From a virus: a stretch of 52,563 nucleotides of DNA. Every line of letters starts with the position of its first letter. Position 1 is the first letter of the stretch. The notes under the pieces are model-generated. The model did no database searches. It was not told where the DNA came from and worked only from the letters and a program-made list of their open reading frames with translations. Shown in pieces: positions 9,123-17,573 of the stretch. Where the stretch lies: positions 1 through 52,563 of the IMG/VR virus record IMGVR_UViG_3300030098_003463. The stretch is one strand, 5' to 3'. Both the position numbers and the translations under genes were made by a program.

Positions 9123-9136
9123 TCTCCTTGAGGGTT
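9123..9136 (-). promoter_or_regulatory. Shared 14-nt ribosome-site leader, copy 1
   Basis: Minus-strand AACCCTCAAGGAGA lies just upstream of the ATG at 9118. The same 14 bases occur at 11872-11885 and 49802-49815, each just upstream of a late gene. It includes a strong AAGGAG ribosome site, but identity extends to AACCCTC upstream, which ribosome binding alone does not demand. Confidence 0.6.
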
Positions 9137-9150
9137 TTACTTGGACTTAT

Positions 9151-9621
9151 TTACAGCGCACGTAGAAAAACGTGGTCCGCATAGTTAATGCCACCCAAAG
9201 AGTGCAGGGTAGCAGTAACCGTGTCTAATGCTACAACTGGACCAAGTAGTCCTTGTGTTGCGCCTGTCGAGCCAAGACCCACAGACGCGCCTTGATTGCC
9301 CGGACCCAAAGGATGGCCGGGAATAACCGTTACCGAACCAACGATGCGGTAAATAAGAGCCGATTCATGGTATCCATAAACCTGAACTGCACCTACATCA
9401 TTGTTTGGAATATCTTCATACGACAAACCAATAAAACTGCCTTCGCCATTCAAGCAAGAATTGCTTTCCTGTGCAGCTTCGTTTGATCCAACCGAAGAAG
9501 TGTTCTTGTTGTTGGTCATCAGATACACTGGATAATGCGTAGTGATCGTCTTGCCATCAACATTTGTAATGTTCACCCAGACCTTTTCAGCGTCAGAGCG
9601 ATTAACCTGTTGAATTTGCAT
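9151..9621 (-). CDS. Putative virion protein downstream of the capsid gene
   Basis: 156 residues, soluble, with MQIQQVNRSDAEKVWVNITNVDG at the start and a Gly-rich stretch HPLGPGNQGASVGLGSTGATQG near residue 100. It is beta-rich by composition. It is the second small gene after the major capsid gene, 12 nt below the 95-residue gene. That place is typical of head decoration or head-completion proteins. I recognise no family. Confidence 0.5.
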   Translation of the reverse strand: MQIQQVNRSDAEKVWVNITNVDGKTITTHYPVYLMTNNKNTSSVGSNEAAQESNSCLNGEGSFIGLSYEDIPNNDVGAVQVYGYHESALIYRIVGSVTVIPGHPLGPGNQGASVGLGSTGATQGLLGPVVALDTVTATLHSLGGINYADHVFLRAL

Positions 9622-9633
9622 TTTTAGCCTCTC

Positions 9634-9921
9634 CTAAAATGCTCCAAGGACATGTGCGGTAAAAGTATACGTTCCACTGTCAGCAGTAGTCGATACCCGA
9701 ACACTTCCATTGGTCGAAGTGCCACCAGTTGATGTGTTTAGCACTACCTGTGGAGTAGCCGCATCTTCTGCTGGAGTGGAAATGCTGCAAGAGTATACAT
9801 ACCCTGTCTCTGGAACTAATACGATGTGACTATCGTCCTGTTCTCCCGTAAAAGAACCTGTTAAAACAACGTGTTCGCCTACAGGGGCAATAGTATCAAT
9901 AGTCGTAGTTAGTGCTGCCAT
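9634..9921 (-). CDS. Putative capsid decoration protein
   Basis: 95 residues, very rich in Thr, Ser, Val and Gly (MAALTTTIDTIAPVGEHVVLTGSFTGEQ at the start; TTADSGTYTFTAHVLGAF at the end). This suggests a small immunoglobulin-like or jelly-roll sandwich. It starts 17 nt after the major capsid gene stop, with a ribosome site AGGAGG. A short beta-rich gene directly downstream of the capsid gene is commonly a decoration protein; that is inference by place and composition. Confidence 0.5.
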   Translation of the reverse strand: MAALTTTIDTIAPVGEHVVLTGSFTGEQDDSHIVLVPETGYVYSCSISTPAEDAATPQVVLNTSTGGTSTNGSVRVSTTADSGTYTFTAHVLGAF

Positions 9922-9937
9922 GACAACCTCCTACCTA

Positions 9938-10933
9938 TTAAGAGATGCCAGCCAAAACACCAAGCTTGCGCCTGTTGTTGACTGCCAAATTGCCCTGAAA
10001 CAATATTTGAGCAACAAGGGCATCTTGGTCGATGGGCTTCTGGAAGCCTTCATCAGTCATAGCAAAATTAGCTTTGCCATGAATGAACATCATAATATGG
10101 GCAGAGTTTAGCATATACATTGTGCCGCTAGTGCAATAGTCATCAAAGACAACTTCTGCACCCTTAAACTTCAATGTATCAATGCCAGCGTCAGCACCAC
10201 CAGAAGGATTCTGTTCGTAACGTACGCGAGGCGAAATCAAGGCTTCCAAAGCTTCATGTACGGTCTGAGTTGTTACAATATAATCAGGCGTAGAAGAAAC
10301 ACCTTCTGAACCCTTAGAACAACTATTGTAAACAGTACGCATATTAGAAACTAAATTAGAAGCAGCAGCCCCCACGCTAGCCACTGAACGATTGCGCCAC
10401 GAAGTGTTTGTAGCAGGATCAATCGAAGCATACGTGGTTGTAGCAGGAGTCTGGTCAACAGCAGCAGTTAAGCCCGTAAGCTGCTTGCTGCCAGAACCAG
10501 TGCCATCGCTAAAAATACCAGTAGCAACGCCATCACCCAAGGAAAGTTCAGCTTGTCGAATCTTTTCTTGCATAATGTCGTTGATCTGAGCCGGACCTTG
10601 GTTTTGACGCAAAGTTAGACCGTCGATGGCAATGCCAACTGCGCCCTGCTTCCACGTATACCATGCCGTAGTCTGCCCAATAGAAGGAGTTATGCTTAGT
10701 GGATCAAGCCCATAATACCACTTAAAAGTGTTATTTTTTCCAGTCATAACTGGAATGCGAATGCGCTCACCACCTTGAAGAACCTTGATACGATTGCCAG
10801 ACTTAAACCAAGATAGCGTCTTAGCCATTTCATAGACGTTATCCTGAATGGCACCAGACGAAAGAATTTCGTCCAACGTCATCGTAAGCAAAGGTCCATA
10901 TGTGCGACTTAGGGTCGATTCTCCCGTAGCCAT
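9938..10933 (-). CDS. Major capsid protein (HK97 fold)
   Basis: 331 residues. The start MATGESTLSRTYGPLLTMTL is followed by an N-terminal arm and helical parts. ERIRIPVMTGKNNTFKWYYG leads an extended-loop region. The C-terminal axial-domain pattern LKFKGAEVVFDDYC, then MYMLNSAHIMMFIHG, then DQDALVAQI.FQGNLAVNNRRKLGVLAGI is typical of HK97-fold capsid proteins of marine phages. It lies 28 nt below the scaffold gene and above two small beta-rich genes, the usual head-gene order. It forms the icosahedral shell. Confidence 0.88.
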   Translation of the reverse strand: MATGESTLSRTYGPLLTMTLDEILSSGAIQDNVYEMAKTLSWFKSGNRIKVLQGGERIRIPVMTGKNNTFKWYYGLDPLSITPSIGQTTAWYTWKQGAVGIAIDGLTLRQNQGPAQINDIMQEKIRQAELSLGDGVATGIFSDGTGSGSKQLTGLTAAVDQTPATTTYASIDPATNTSWRNRSVASVGAAASNLVSNMRTVYNSCSKGSEGVSSTPDYIVTTQTVHEALEALISPRVRYEQNPSGGADAGIDTLKFKGAEVVFDDYCTSGTMYMLNSAHIMMFIHGKANFAMTDEGFQKPIDQDALVAQILFQGNLAVNNRRKLGVLAGIS

Positions 10934-10961
10934 AATGGAATTGCTCCCGTTCTATTAATTG

Positions 10962-11864
10962 TTAACTGTTAAAAGTCTTCCAAGACTTAAGGACTGCTTT
11001 CGATACAATATCGCTAAGGTCATCGTCCTCTTGTCGTATAGATGGTTCTTGCGCTGGAGCGTTAGAAGAACGATTGTGAGAACCAGAAGCTCTCGCTACT
11101 CTTTGCGCTCTATTGCCATTGCCACCTTCAGAAAGACCCCTTTCATACTCGCTTTGCATCATTTTATCGTGATTATAAAGGATGTAAAGTTGATTAGGCG
11201 TAATGCCCTCATCTGGCGAACGCATAGATTTAAAAAGGTCACGAACTCCTTCGTATATTTCAGGATTCCAAACAAATTTTTCTCCATCCATACTTCCAAA
11301 GTCCTCTCCCCATTTATCTACGCCTTCCGTAATTGCGCCCATAGTCATTTCCATAGAGCGTTTATTACGTTCTTCAGCATCCAATTCATCTTTAGATACA
11401 AGGCCAAGTTCTTCTACGTATGCGTCAAACATATCACGCTGTTGCTTGGGCATACGTTGCAACATTTGTTGCCGACGAACATCTGCAGGATCTGGCTTTT
11501 CAGGTTCTTTAACCGCATCTTCTAATTTAGCAAGTCGCTGTTCAAGTTCCCTATTTGCATTACCCTGCTGACTTATTGTTCTTTGAAACTGTTTAACCAG
11601 TTCCGCACCACCGGGAAGAGCGTCAGCATTCTTTTCCAGATAGTCCAGCAACTCTTGTCGGCTAGGAGTTTTCTCCGCACCATTAGAATGTTCTGAGGGT
11701 CCGTTGCCGGGATCAGGGTCATTCGATGCGTTACCGTTGCCGGGGGTAGTGCCATTCCCCTTTGCTGCTACTACGGAGTCAATTGCTTCTTTGTTCATGG
11801 CAGACTGAAGCTGCTCAAGCTCATCAAAAGCATTGGACGTATTAGCAGACGCGATTTCAGTCAT
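10962..11864 (-). CDS. Capsid scaffolding protein
   Basis: 300 residues with a disordered Gly/Asn/Pro-rich stretch (about 35-70), then long charged helices (SQQGNANRELEQRLAKLEDAVKEPEKPDPADVRRQQ, with QRMPKQQRDMFDAYVEELG after it). The C-terminus is again helical (LSDIVSKAVLKSWKTF). Coiled, charged proteins of this size directly upstream of the capsid gene are scaffolds, with the C-terminal helix usually binding the shell. The start has the shared leader AACCCTCAAGGAGA 7 nt upstream of the ATG. No protease motif is visible, so the scaffold may leave intact, as in P22. Confidence 0.72.
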   Translation of the reverse strand: MTEIASANTSNAFDELEQLQSAMNKEAIDSVVAAKGNGTTPGNGNASNDPDPGNGPSEHSNGAEKTPSRQELLDYLEKNADALPGGAELVKQFQRTISQQGNANRELEQRLAKLEDAVKEPEKPDPADVRRQQMLQRMPKQQRDMFDAYVEELGLVSKDELDAEERNKRSMEMTMGAITEGVDKWGEDFGSMDGEKFVWNPEIYEGVRDLFKSMRSPDEGITPNQLYILYNHDKMMQSEYERGLSEGGNGNRAQRVARASGSHNRSSNAPAQEPSIRQEDDDLSDIVSKAVLKSWKTFNS

Positions 11865-11871
11865 TTCTTGT

Positions 11872-11885
11872 TCTCCTTGAGGGTT
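11872..11885 (-). promoter_or_regulatory. Shared 14-nt ribosome-site leader, copy 2
   Basis: Minus-strand AACCCTCAAGGAGA, identical to 9123-9136 and 49802-49815, in front of the scaffold ATG at 11864. It overlaps the stop codon of the FmdB-like gene by two bases. Confidence 0.6.
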
Positions 11886-12342
11886 ACTTTATATTGGGCA
11901 AATCAGACGCACGTTTAACTTCTTCTACAGATTGTCCATCTTTGTTTTCTGTGCTTACTACAAAATTATGTTTGTCTTCTTCTCTTTTTTCTTCTTCTCT
12001 TCTATAGTCGTCTATGCTGCGCCCTGAAAGTTTTTCCACGGGCTTTATATTTTCAGGAGCAGAAGAATCATAATTTCTTGCCCCATGAACTTTGTCGCCA
12101 GCTTCAATAACATTTAAGGCTTTCATTACCTGTTGTTTATGTCTGCGCCCATGAATATCTACGTTTAGAGACTCATCGTAATACGACTCAAAAGGTTGAA
12201 ATCCTTTAATGGCACTGACAGGAAACTGCAAAGATGCAATGCTGCCGCACTGACATTTAATGTTTTGTTTTTTGTCTGCAAATGAAACTACAACTTCAAT
12301 AGTTTTATTGCAGGAATTGCATTTGTAATCATATAGAGGCAT
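11884..12342 (-). CDS. FmdB-like zinc-ribbon protein
   Basis: 152 residues. The first 40 are a zinc ribbon: MPLYDYKCNSCNKTIEVVVSF with C8 and C11, then C30 and C32 (KCQCGS). MP.Y.Y.C..C is the signature of the FmdB/putative regulatory zinc ribbon family (PF09723). The rest is charged and low-complexity (REEEKREEDKHN) without a known fold. Such ribbons occur in the head-gene region of many marine phages, between portal and scaffold. The role there is unknown; assembly or regulation of late expression are both possible. Confidence 0.75.
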   Translation of the reverse strand: MPLYDYKCNSCNKTIEVVVSFADKKQNIKCQCGSIASLQFPVSAIKGFQPFESYYDESLNVDIHGRRHKQQVMKALNVIEAGDKVHGARNYDSSAPENIKPVEKLSGRSIDDYRREEEKREEDKHNFVVSTENKDGQSVEEVKRASDLPNIK

Positions 12343-12346
12343 TAAT

Positions 12347-12820
12347 TTATCCTATGGGTAAGACTAAGGCACTCATGTCATTGTCAGCAGACTGCTGCAT
12401 AGAAGGACCACCACCAAAACCAGCACGTTCTTCTGCGCGATCACCATTAGGAAGAATGCCAGACTTTTCCATTTTTTGCAAAAGTCGCGGCATTACTTGA
12501 AGTTCTTCCATTGTAAATCCATTTAAAAGATCTGCTGGTATGCCAAAATTCTTTGTAATTTTGCTTTGCGCTGCATCCATAGCTGCTCTTGATTGATCTG
12601 CAGTGTCCATTCCTTGCGGTTTTGGTGTGCCAGCAGGAGCCATTCGTGATGGCGCAGCCATTGGCTTGCGTCTACCAGCAGGAGCTTTAGGCATTGGCCT
12701 CGCAGGTTTAGCTCGTTTAGCAGCAGGAGCCGCAGCAGGTCTTTGTGCAGAACGAGCAGCAGGGGCTGCAGGAGCAGATTGCCCACGTGCAGGTACTTGT
12801 ATCTTACGGCCATATGCCAT
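12347..12820 (-). CDS. Ala/Pro-rich virion-unit protein
   Basis: 157 residues. Residues 8-75 are a basic Ala/Pro/Arg/Lys repeat (APAAPAARSAQRPAAAPAAK and similar), probably disordered and able to bind nucleic acid. The C-terminal half is folded-looking (KNFGIPADLLNGFTMEELQVMPRLLQKMEKSG). The ATG overlaps the stop of the YkuD-domain gene by one base (TAATG), so the two are coupled. A minor head protein or assembly factor is inferred from place. Confidence 0.5.
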   Translation of the reverse strand: MAYGRKIQVPARGQSAPAAPAARSAQRPAAAPAAKRAKPARPMPKAPAGRRKPMAAPSRMAPAGTPKPQGMDTADQSRAAMDAAQSKITKNFGIPADLLNGFTMEELQVMPRLLQKMEKSGILPNGDRAEERAGFGGGPSMQQSADNDMSALVLPIG

Positions 12821-15012
12821 TATTTAGCTCCAACTCGTAAAGGCCCACGATTTAATGGGCGAGTAGTATATGGTAAAACTTCTACGCTAGACCCAACCTG
12901 CAAATAATTAGCAAGGTCTAATAAATCTTTTTCCATAAAACGCACACAACCATGAGAAACAAAACCTTGATTTTTAAAACCAGTGCCAGTTTCTTTTACG
13001 TCTTTAGCGGCATGAGGTCCATGCAAACCATAGCTATCCCAATCAAGCCCCATCCACACAGGTCCATAGCTGCCTTCTATTTTATCGTAAGAAACTTTAT
13101 TTATAATTTCAGAAGTGCCAGTAGGAGTAAAAAACTTTTTTCCATATCGGGTTCCTGTAGTGTCACCTGTTCCTACTGCGTATTCTTTAATTTTCATTCC
13201 TTGCGAGTCAAACAACTTAGCTATGTTTGTGTTTGGATTTATTTGTATTCGATATGGAGGCTCTGGTTCAGTAGATGCTTGTTCTTCAAAAGATTCGGAA
13301 GTTACAACAATTTGTCCTGTTGGCGATTTCCAATCTGCTCCAATTGCTTCTTGTGTTTTTATCACCATATCAGAAGCGACGGGATTATCTTTTACTCTAG
13401 ACGTATCCGTTAATTTGTCTGCTTTTGACTTAAACGGCAACTCTATAGGCTCTGGATTGTCTACTGGTGCTGGAGTTTTAGGATTAGTTAGTTGATCTAT
13501 AATTACTGGATCTTCTACATCAACCTCTAATTGCGGCGTTTCTTCTGTATCTAGATTTTCTGGTGGAGTGCCTTCAAATCTTTCGGATTCTATCTTTACC
13601 TTAGAATCCGCGTTTTCTTTTTCAGTGTCTGGAGTTGCTAGAAGTACATAGGTTTCATTTGTTTTGGGATCTATCCACATGCTTCTACGGCTAGTTCTTC
13701 CTTGTGCTTCTCCAACGACTTTGGCATACTGCGATCTAGCGTTTGACATAGCCTTATCAACGCCAATTTGAAGATCCCTGCTCTTGCCCTTTCCTACATA
13801 CATACCAGAAGGAGGACTATCAACCCAATTTGGCTTTGGCCCAGATGGATCTACCATCTGGGTTTCACCTTCGTAATCTTTTAGGCTTCGTGCTGGAGGA
13901 ACATCTGTCATATCCACTTCTGATGGCAATTCTTCTTTCTCTGGCTTGTATCTCATGTAAGTAGTGCCATCTTTAGGATCGGTCCAATATTCTTGAGCCG
14001 CAAACGACCCATACCCTTCTGCGCGATTCATTGCCATACTTCTAGCGGTGGAACGAAGTAGCCCCGGCTTACTTTTTCCTACACCGGGATCATTGATCCA
14101 TGCTGGTGGAGCATCCTCATCTTCCCCATCAAACATTCCAGCAACGCTTTTTGCTGCTCCTGCCACTGCCCCTCCCACTTTTCCCAAAAAACTTTTGCCC
14201 TTTTTTTCTGGCTTTCCGATAGAAGATGGCCTACGAATTACCTCTGTTTTTGGTGTTGCTTCTTCTTCCATGTCTACCCATTCGCCTCCTTCTCTACGAA
14301 CAGGCGTTTGAGTAAACTTGTAATCTGAAGGCTCTCCTCTTTTACGTCTATATTCAACCTTTACACTTGTAGCAGTGTCTCCTTCTTTATAGGGATCTAT
14401 GACAGGCGGCAAGTCTTCTTCCATTGGAACAACAGGCGACTTGTATCTTGCACTAGCCTTAGTTTCACGCGCTTTGGTTGAAGAAGCACCGCTAGACATT
14501 GTAGGCCGTCTTTTACTTATTACTTGTTGAGTAGCATCATCCGTATCCCGTCTACGGCTTATAACTGGCTCAGTGGTTGTAGGCTGTCTACGGCTTATAA
14601 CTGGCTTAGTAGTTGTAGGTTGGCTACGACTTATAGCTGGCTCAGTGGTTGTAAGTTGTCTACGGATGGAAGATGGCCTACGAAAATCTCTTTGCCCTTT
14701 AACAACAGCAGGTTTTGTTGTTTCTTCTTCTGTTTCTACTGGTTGTTTTACGGGCGGTTCTGGAGTAGAATCCCATTCTGTCCCTTCCCAAGGGTCAACG
14801 TATTTTTCTGGTTCTTTTGGTGCTACCGTGGTTGGAATAACCCGATTTGTTGTAACTCTTCCACCAGACACAATTTTAGCTGAAACCCCACCATCTTTGT
14901 TGCGATCTATAACCCATTCTTCGCCCTCATCAAGTGTTCCTAAGTTTTTTTCTAACCAAGGAAGTAAACCTTGTAGGTCTTCGTCAGACAAAGAATACGA
15001 CTTAAATCTCAT
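12820..15012 (-). CDS. Large repeat protein with C-terminal L,D-transpeptidase (YkuD) domain
   Basis: 730 residues. The N-terminal part is largely disordered and holds a tandem 12-15-residue repeat (RRQPTTTEPVISRR and variants, about residues 115-165). The last ~130 residues match the YkuD fold: PYRIQINPNTNIAKLFDSQG, a conserved H664-G665 in YGLHGPH, and the catalytic S-H-G-C-V-R at 686-691 with nucleophile C689. The spacing from H664 to the SHGC box is about 21 residues, a little longer than the usual 14-17. L,D-transpeptidases cross-link or cut peptidoglycan stem peptides. A place between portal and head genes suggests a virion-borne enzyme acting at the wall during entry, or a wall-modifying enzyme. 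The catalytic residues are all present. Confidence 0.8.
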   Translation of the reverse strand: MRFKSYSLSDEDLQGLLPWLEKNLGTLDEGEEWVIDRNKDGGVSAKIVSGGRVTTNRVIPTTVAPKEPEKYVDPWEGTEWDSTPEPPVKQPVETEEETTKPAVVKGQRDFRRPSSIRRQLTTTEPAISRSQPTTTKPVISRRQPTTTEPVISRRRDTDDATQQVISKRRPTMSSGASSTKARETKASARYKSPVVPMEEDLPPVIDPYKEGDTATSVKVEYRRKRGEPSDYKFTQTPVRREGGEWVDMEEEATPKTEVIRRPSSIGKPEKKGKSFLGKVGGAVAGAAKSVAGMFDGEDEDAPPAWINDPGVGKSKPGLLRSTARSMAMNRAEGYGSFAAQEYWTDPKDGTTYMRYKPEKEELPSEVDMTDVPPARSLKDYEGETQMVDPSGPKPNWVDSPPSGMYVGKGKSRDLQIGVDKAMSNARSQYAKVVGEAQGRTSRRSMWIDPKTNETYVLLATPDTEKENADSKVKIESERFEGTPPENLDTEETPQLEVDVEDPVIIDQLTNPKTPAPVDNPEPIELPFKSKADKLTDTSRVKDNPVASDMVIKTQEAIGADWKSPTGQIVVTSESFEEQASTEPEPPYRIQINPNTNIAKLFDSQGMKIKEYAVGTGDTTGTRYGKKFFTPTGTSEIINKVSYDKIEGSYGPVWMGLDWDSYGLHGPHAAKDVKETGTGFKNQGFVSHGCVRFMEKDLLDLANYLQVGSSVEVLPYTTRPLNRGPLRVGAK
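14524..14700 (-). repeat. Tandem repeats encoding RRQPTTTEPVIS units
   Basis: Four to five imperfect copies of a unit of about 45 nt, seen on the plus strand as CTACGGCTTATAACTGGCTC and variants separated by AGTGGTTGTAGG. They lie in the disordered linker of the YkuD protein. Copy number could vary by slippage. Confidence 0.75.
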
Positions 15013-15014
15013 AA

Positions 15015-17096
15015 CTATTGTCCTTCTGCAGTACCTCGCGCTATGGCACTATTAGGCCCAGTGCCGCCTCTGTCCACCCTCATAGCATCACCTTGAATAG
15101 CGGATTCCGTAGGAGGGGAGGATTCGGGTGAAGGGCTTTGTCCTCCACCTCCTGCGGCAAGGGCAGCTAAAGCAGATTGGTTGATGCCACCCCCTTCTGG
15201 ACTAGCACCGGGATCAATAACGTCAGGCGTAACATTAGCAAGAAAAGGCAAAATGCGCTCTGGGTCTTGTATACGGTAGCCCCGTATTAATAAATCTTTA
15301 ACCAGTTCCCCTACGTCAATTCCAACGCCATTATTTGCTTGCATAATTAACTGATTGACAGGACCAGCCGCTAAATTAATTAAATCTAAAAATTGTTTGC
15401 GTTCGACTGCTGTAGCAGTGGCGGCTGAAGAAACATTTATTTCAAATTGATACTCCCCTTGGGCAAGTTCTTCTGTAATGTTAGTAAACTCAGAAGAACG
15501 AGGATCTATTAGAAATAAACGATCTGGCCTAAACTCTGTAGTTAGTTGCCAAAACTTACGAGCTTTTCGCACTTGATAAGCAGCAAACTTTTCTGCTCTT
15601 TCATCTTCTCTAGCGGTGTTACGGCGATCTTGAATATTAGCTTCAGTTGCAGAGTCAGAACGTGGCATAGAAATAGGTTGCGGAGTGCCATTAGCTCTAT
15701 CAAACATTGATTGTACAATCCGTAATATTTCACCCTTTTCAGGTGGAATGTCTCCAAATTGTATTGCTTGAATTGCTCTGCCTTGCGCCTCTACCAACCC
15801 TTCAACTTCAAAAGACTCCATGTCTTCTGCTTCAAGAATAGCATCTATTTCTTCTTCTCTAATGTAGCGAGGATCATACAGAAATAGATTTTTTTGCTTG
15901 CGAATAACAGATAGATAAGAGTCAAGTATTTCATTTACAAGACTTTGCATAGAGTCAGCACCGCCCATAATTAGCGGTCCCTTAGTATGCCAGTCTACAA
16001 CGCCATCTGCTAACGAAAGAATTTCACAAGGAAAATCTTCTAATGAAGACATAGGCCACTCGTCTTCATAGCGCAAAAATTTATTGTGGGTTTTACAAAT
16101 GTCTAACCACAAATTTTGTTTTTGGTTTTGGCCTACAATGTGGCCTTTAGCAAAAATCTCATATCCTTCTACAAGGCCAAAGTCATCAACCTCCATACCA
16201 TCAGGTATTTCGGGCGCATCTTCCATGCGAAAATTTGGCTCTAATCCAGTTGTATCTAAACTGCCTTGATATACAATTTCATCAATGTGCTTTACATAAC
16301 GAAAAGCAATCCACTTGGCGTCACGCAATCCATCAGAAGCCATTGGATCAATGATAATATCTCCAGCTTTCCAATGAACTGCGTAAGGACACTCCCATTT
16401 AATAGTGGTGTTTTTATCTGGAGTGCTTAATTCAAGAAAGTGGCGATGATCTTTGATGTGAGACTCAAGGATAGCTGCTCGTTCTGGAGAAGTATTAGGC
16501 TGTTGCAGAAACCGTGTATGTGCTTCTATGTGAGCAACGTGATTCTGATCTGGCAAAACTGTTGTAATTTCACCAGAAATTAGAAACAACGACTCATCTA
16601 CAGGGTCATCTATAACTCTGCCGGGATTTATAGCAGGGTCTGAGATAACTAAACCTTCTATGTCTGCGATGTAACCTATTTTACTACCACCAAAAGGACA
16701 GACATAAGCATCCAGCAAAGTCTTTTTATCATGCACTAACTGGTCTGTTTCTCTATACCAATAGTCTGAAATTTTAGAAACAATGCGTTCAGAGCCTATA
16801 CCAGCCTTATTAAAAGGATGCGTAGTAAACGTAGGATCGTGAGCAGCTATGTTGGCAATTGATTGGTCTAGATAACCAAAAACAATATTGGCTTTGTTGC
16901 GAACACCGGGGTCAGTGGTGTCTCCCATATTGTATCTGACTTCTTCTTTTTCTCTAGTAGTTGCAGCTTCATTGTTATACTGCGCTACTAAAATTTTAGA
17001 AGGTTCAAACACAGGCCGCCAATATTCTATGGCATGGTCTAGCTTGCGTTTCCACCAGTTTAGCTGACCGCTTTTGTCTTTAGGGTATGTTACCAT
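15015..17096 (-). CDS. Portal protein
   Basis: 693 residues, the length of P22-like and related portals. The N-terminal SGQLNWWKRKLDHAIEYWRPVFEPSKILVAQYNNE is a helical clip-side start. A middle region has DPAINPGRVIDDPVDESLFL and YAVHWKAGDIIIDPMASDGLRDAKWIAFR. A stem/crown region has the VNEILDSYLSVIRKQKNLFLYD pattern and ends in a disordered Gly/Pro/Ser tail. Its position after terminase and before scaffold/capsid supports it. It forms the dodecameric DNA channel and docks terminase. It overlaps the small basic gene upstream by 7 nt. Confidence 0.8.
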   Translation of the reverse strand: MVTYPKDKSGQLNWWKRKLDHAIEYWRPVFEPSKILVAQYNNEAATTREKEEVRYNMGDTTDPGVRNKANIVFGYLDQSIANIAAHDPTFTTHPFNKAGIGSERIVSKISDYWYRETDQLVHDKKTLLDAYVCPFGGSKIGYIADIEGLVISDPAINPGRVIDDPVDESLFLISGEITTVLPDQNHVAHIEAHTRFLQQPNTSPERAAILESHIKDHRHFLELSTPDKNTTIKWECPYAVHWKAGDIIIDPMASDGLRDAKWIAFRYVKHIDEIVYQGSLDTTGLEPNFRMEDAPEIPDGMEVDDFGLVEGYEIFAKGHIVGQNQKQNLWLDICKTHNKFLRYEDEWPMSSLEDFPCEILSLADGVVDWHTKGPLIMGGADSMQSLVNEILDSYLSVIRKQKNLFLYDPRYIREEEIDAILEAEDMESFEVEGLVEAQGRAIQAIQFGDIPPEKGEILRIVQSMFDRANGTPQPISMPRSDSATEANIQDRRNTAREDERAEKFAAYQVRKARKFWQLTTEFRPDRLFLIDPRSSEFTNITEELAQGEYQFEINVSSAATATAVERKQFLDLINLAAGPVNQLIMQANNGVGIDVGELVKDLLIRGYRIQDPERILPFLANVTPDVIDPGASPEGGGINQSALAALAAGGGGQSPSPESSPPTESAIQGDAMRVDRGGTGPNSAIARGTAEGQ

Positions 17097-17362
17097 TTTA
17101 CTTTATTAGCCCAATAAGCAGCAGACATATTGCCTTTAGCAATATTTTTTGCGTGTCTAGCTTTGAAACTTTTGCGTCTAGCTTTTTGTTTTTTAGTAGA
17201 AGGACTACTGCCAGCACCGCTGACCCCTTGCTGCCCAAAGCGTATCAACTTTACTTTGTCACCCTTTTTTGCTAAAACAGCATGAGATTTTTTAGGATGT
17301 TTAGGAGTGCGCTTGGGTTTATTGTATCCCGAAAATGTTATGCCACCCCTTTTAATAGCCAT
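17090..17362 (-). CDS. Small basic protein of the DUF6321 type
   Basis: 90 residues, strongly basic, starting MAIKRGGITFSGYNKPKRTP and ending NMSAAYWANKVKW. I recognise this conserved form from many uncultured marine phages (DUF6321-like; the name is from memory), usually near the portal or terminase. It overlaps the portal start by 7 nt. Its function is not known. The charge suggests nucleic-acid contact in packaging or in the virion. Confidence 0.7.
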   Translation of the reverse strand: MAIKRGGITFSGYNKPKRTPKHPKKSHAVLAKKGDKVKLIRFGQQGVSGAGSSPSTKKQKARRKSFKARHAKNIAKGNMSAAYWANKVKW

Positions 17363-17367
17363 TGCTA

Positions 17368-17496
17368 TTAATATCCCATTTTCTTAGCTGATCTCTTAGG
17401 TGCCTTCTTCTTCTTTTTCTTCTTTTTCTTTGCAGCAGCCGCTGCCTTTTTTCCTGCAGCAGTATACGGATACATTTTATTTCCAACGCGAGGCAT
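17368..17496 (-). CDS. Very small lysine-rich protein
   Basis: 42 residues, MPRVGNKMYPYTAAGKK followed by an Ala run and nine consecutive lysines, ending KRSAKKMGY. The ribosome site AGGAG lies 7 nt before the ATG at 17496, and the stop at 17368 is 6 nt before the next start. The same MPRVGNK.YPYTAAGK start is familiar from ocean phages. Likely DNA-associated; function unknown. Confidence 0.65.
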   Translation of the reverse strand: MPRVGNKMYPYTAAGKKAAAAAKKKKKKKKKAPKRSAKKMGY

Positions 17497-17573
17497 AGCC
17501 AAACTCCTATTTATAGGTGGTTAATATAAATTATCTGTAAAACTCCCGGTCATCGCAACTATTATTTTTCTTG

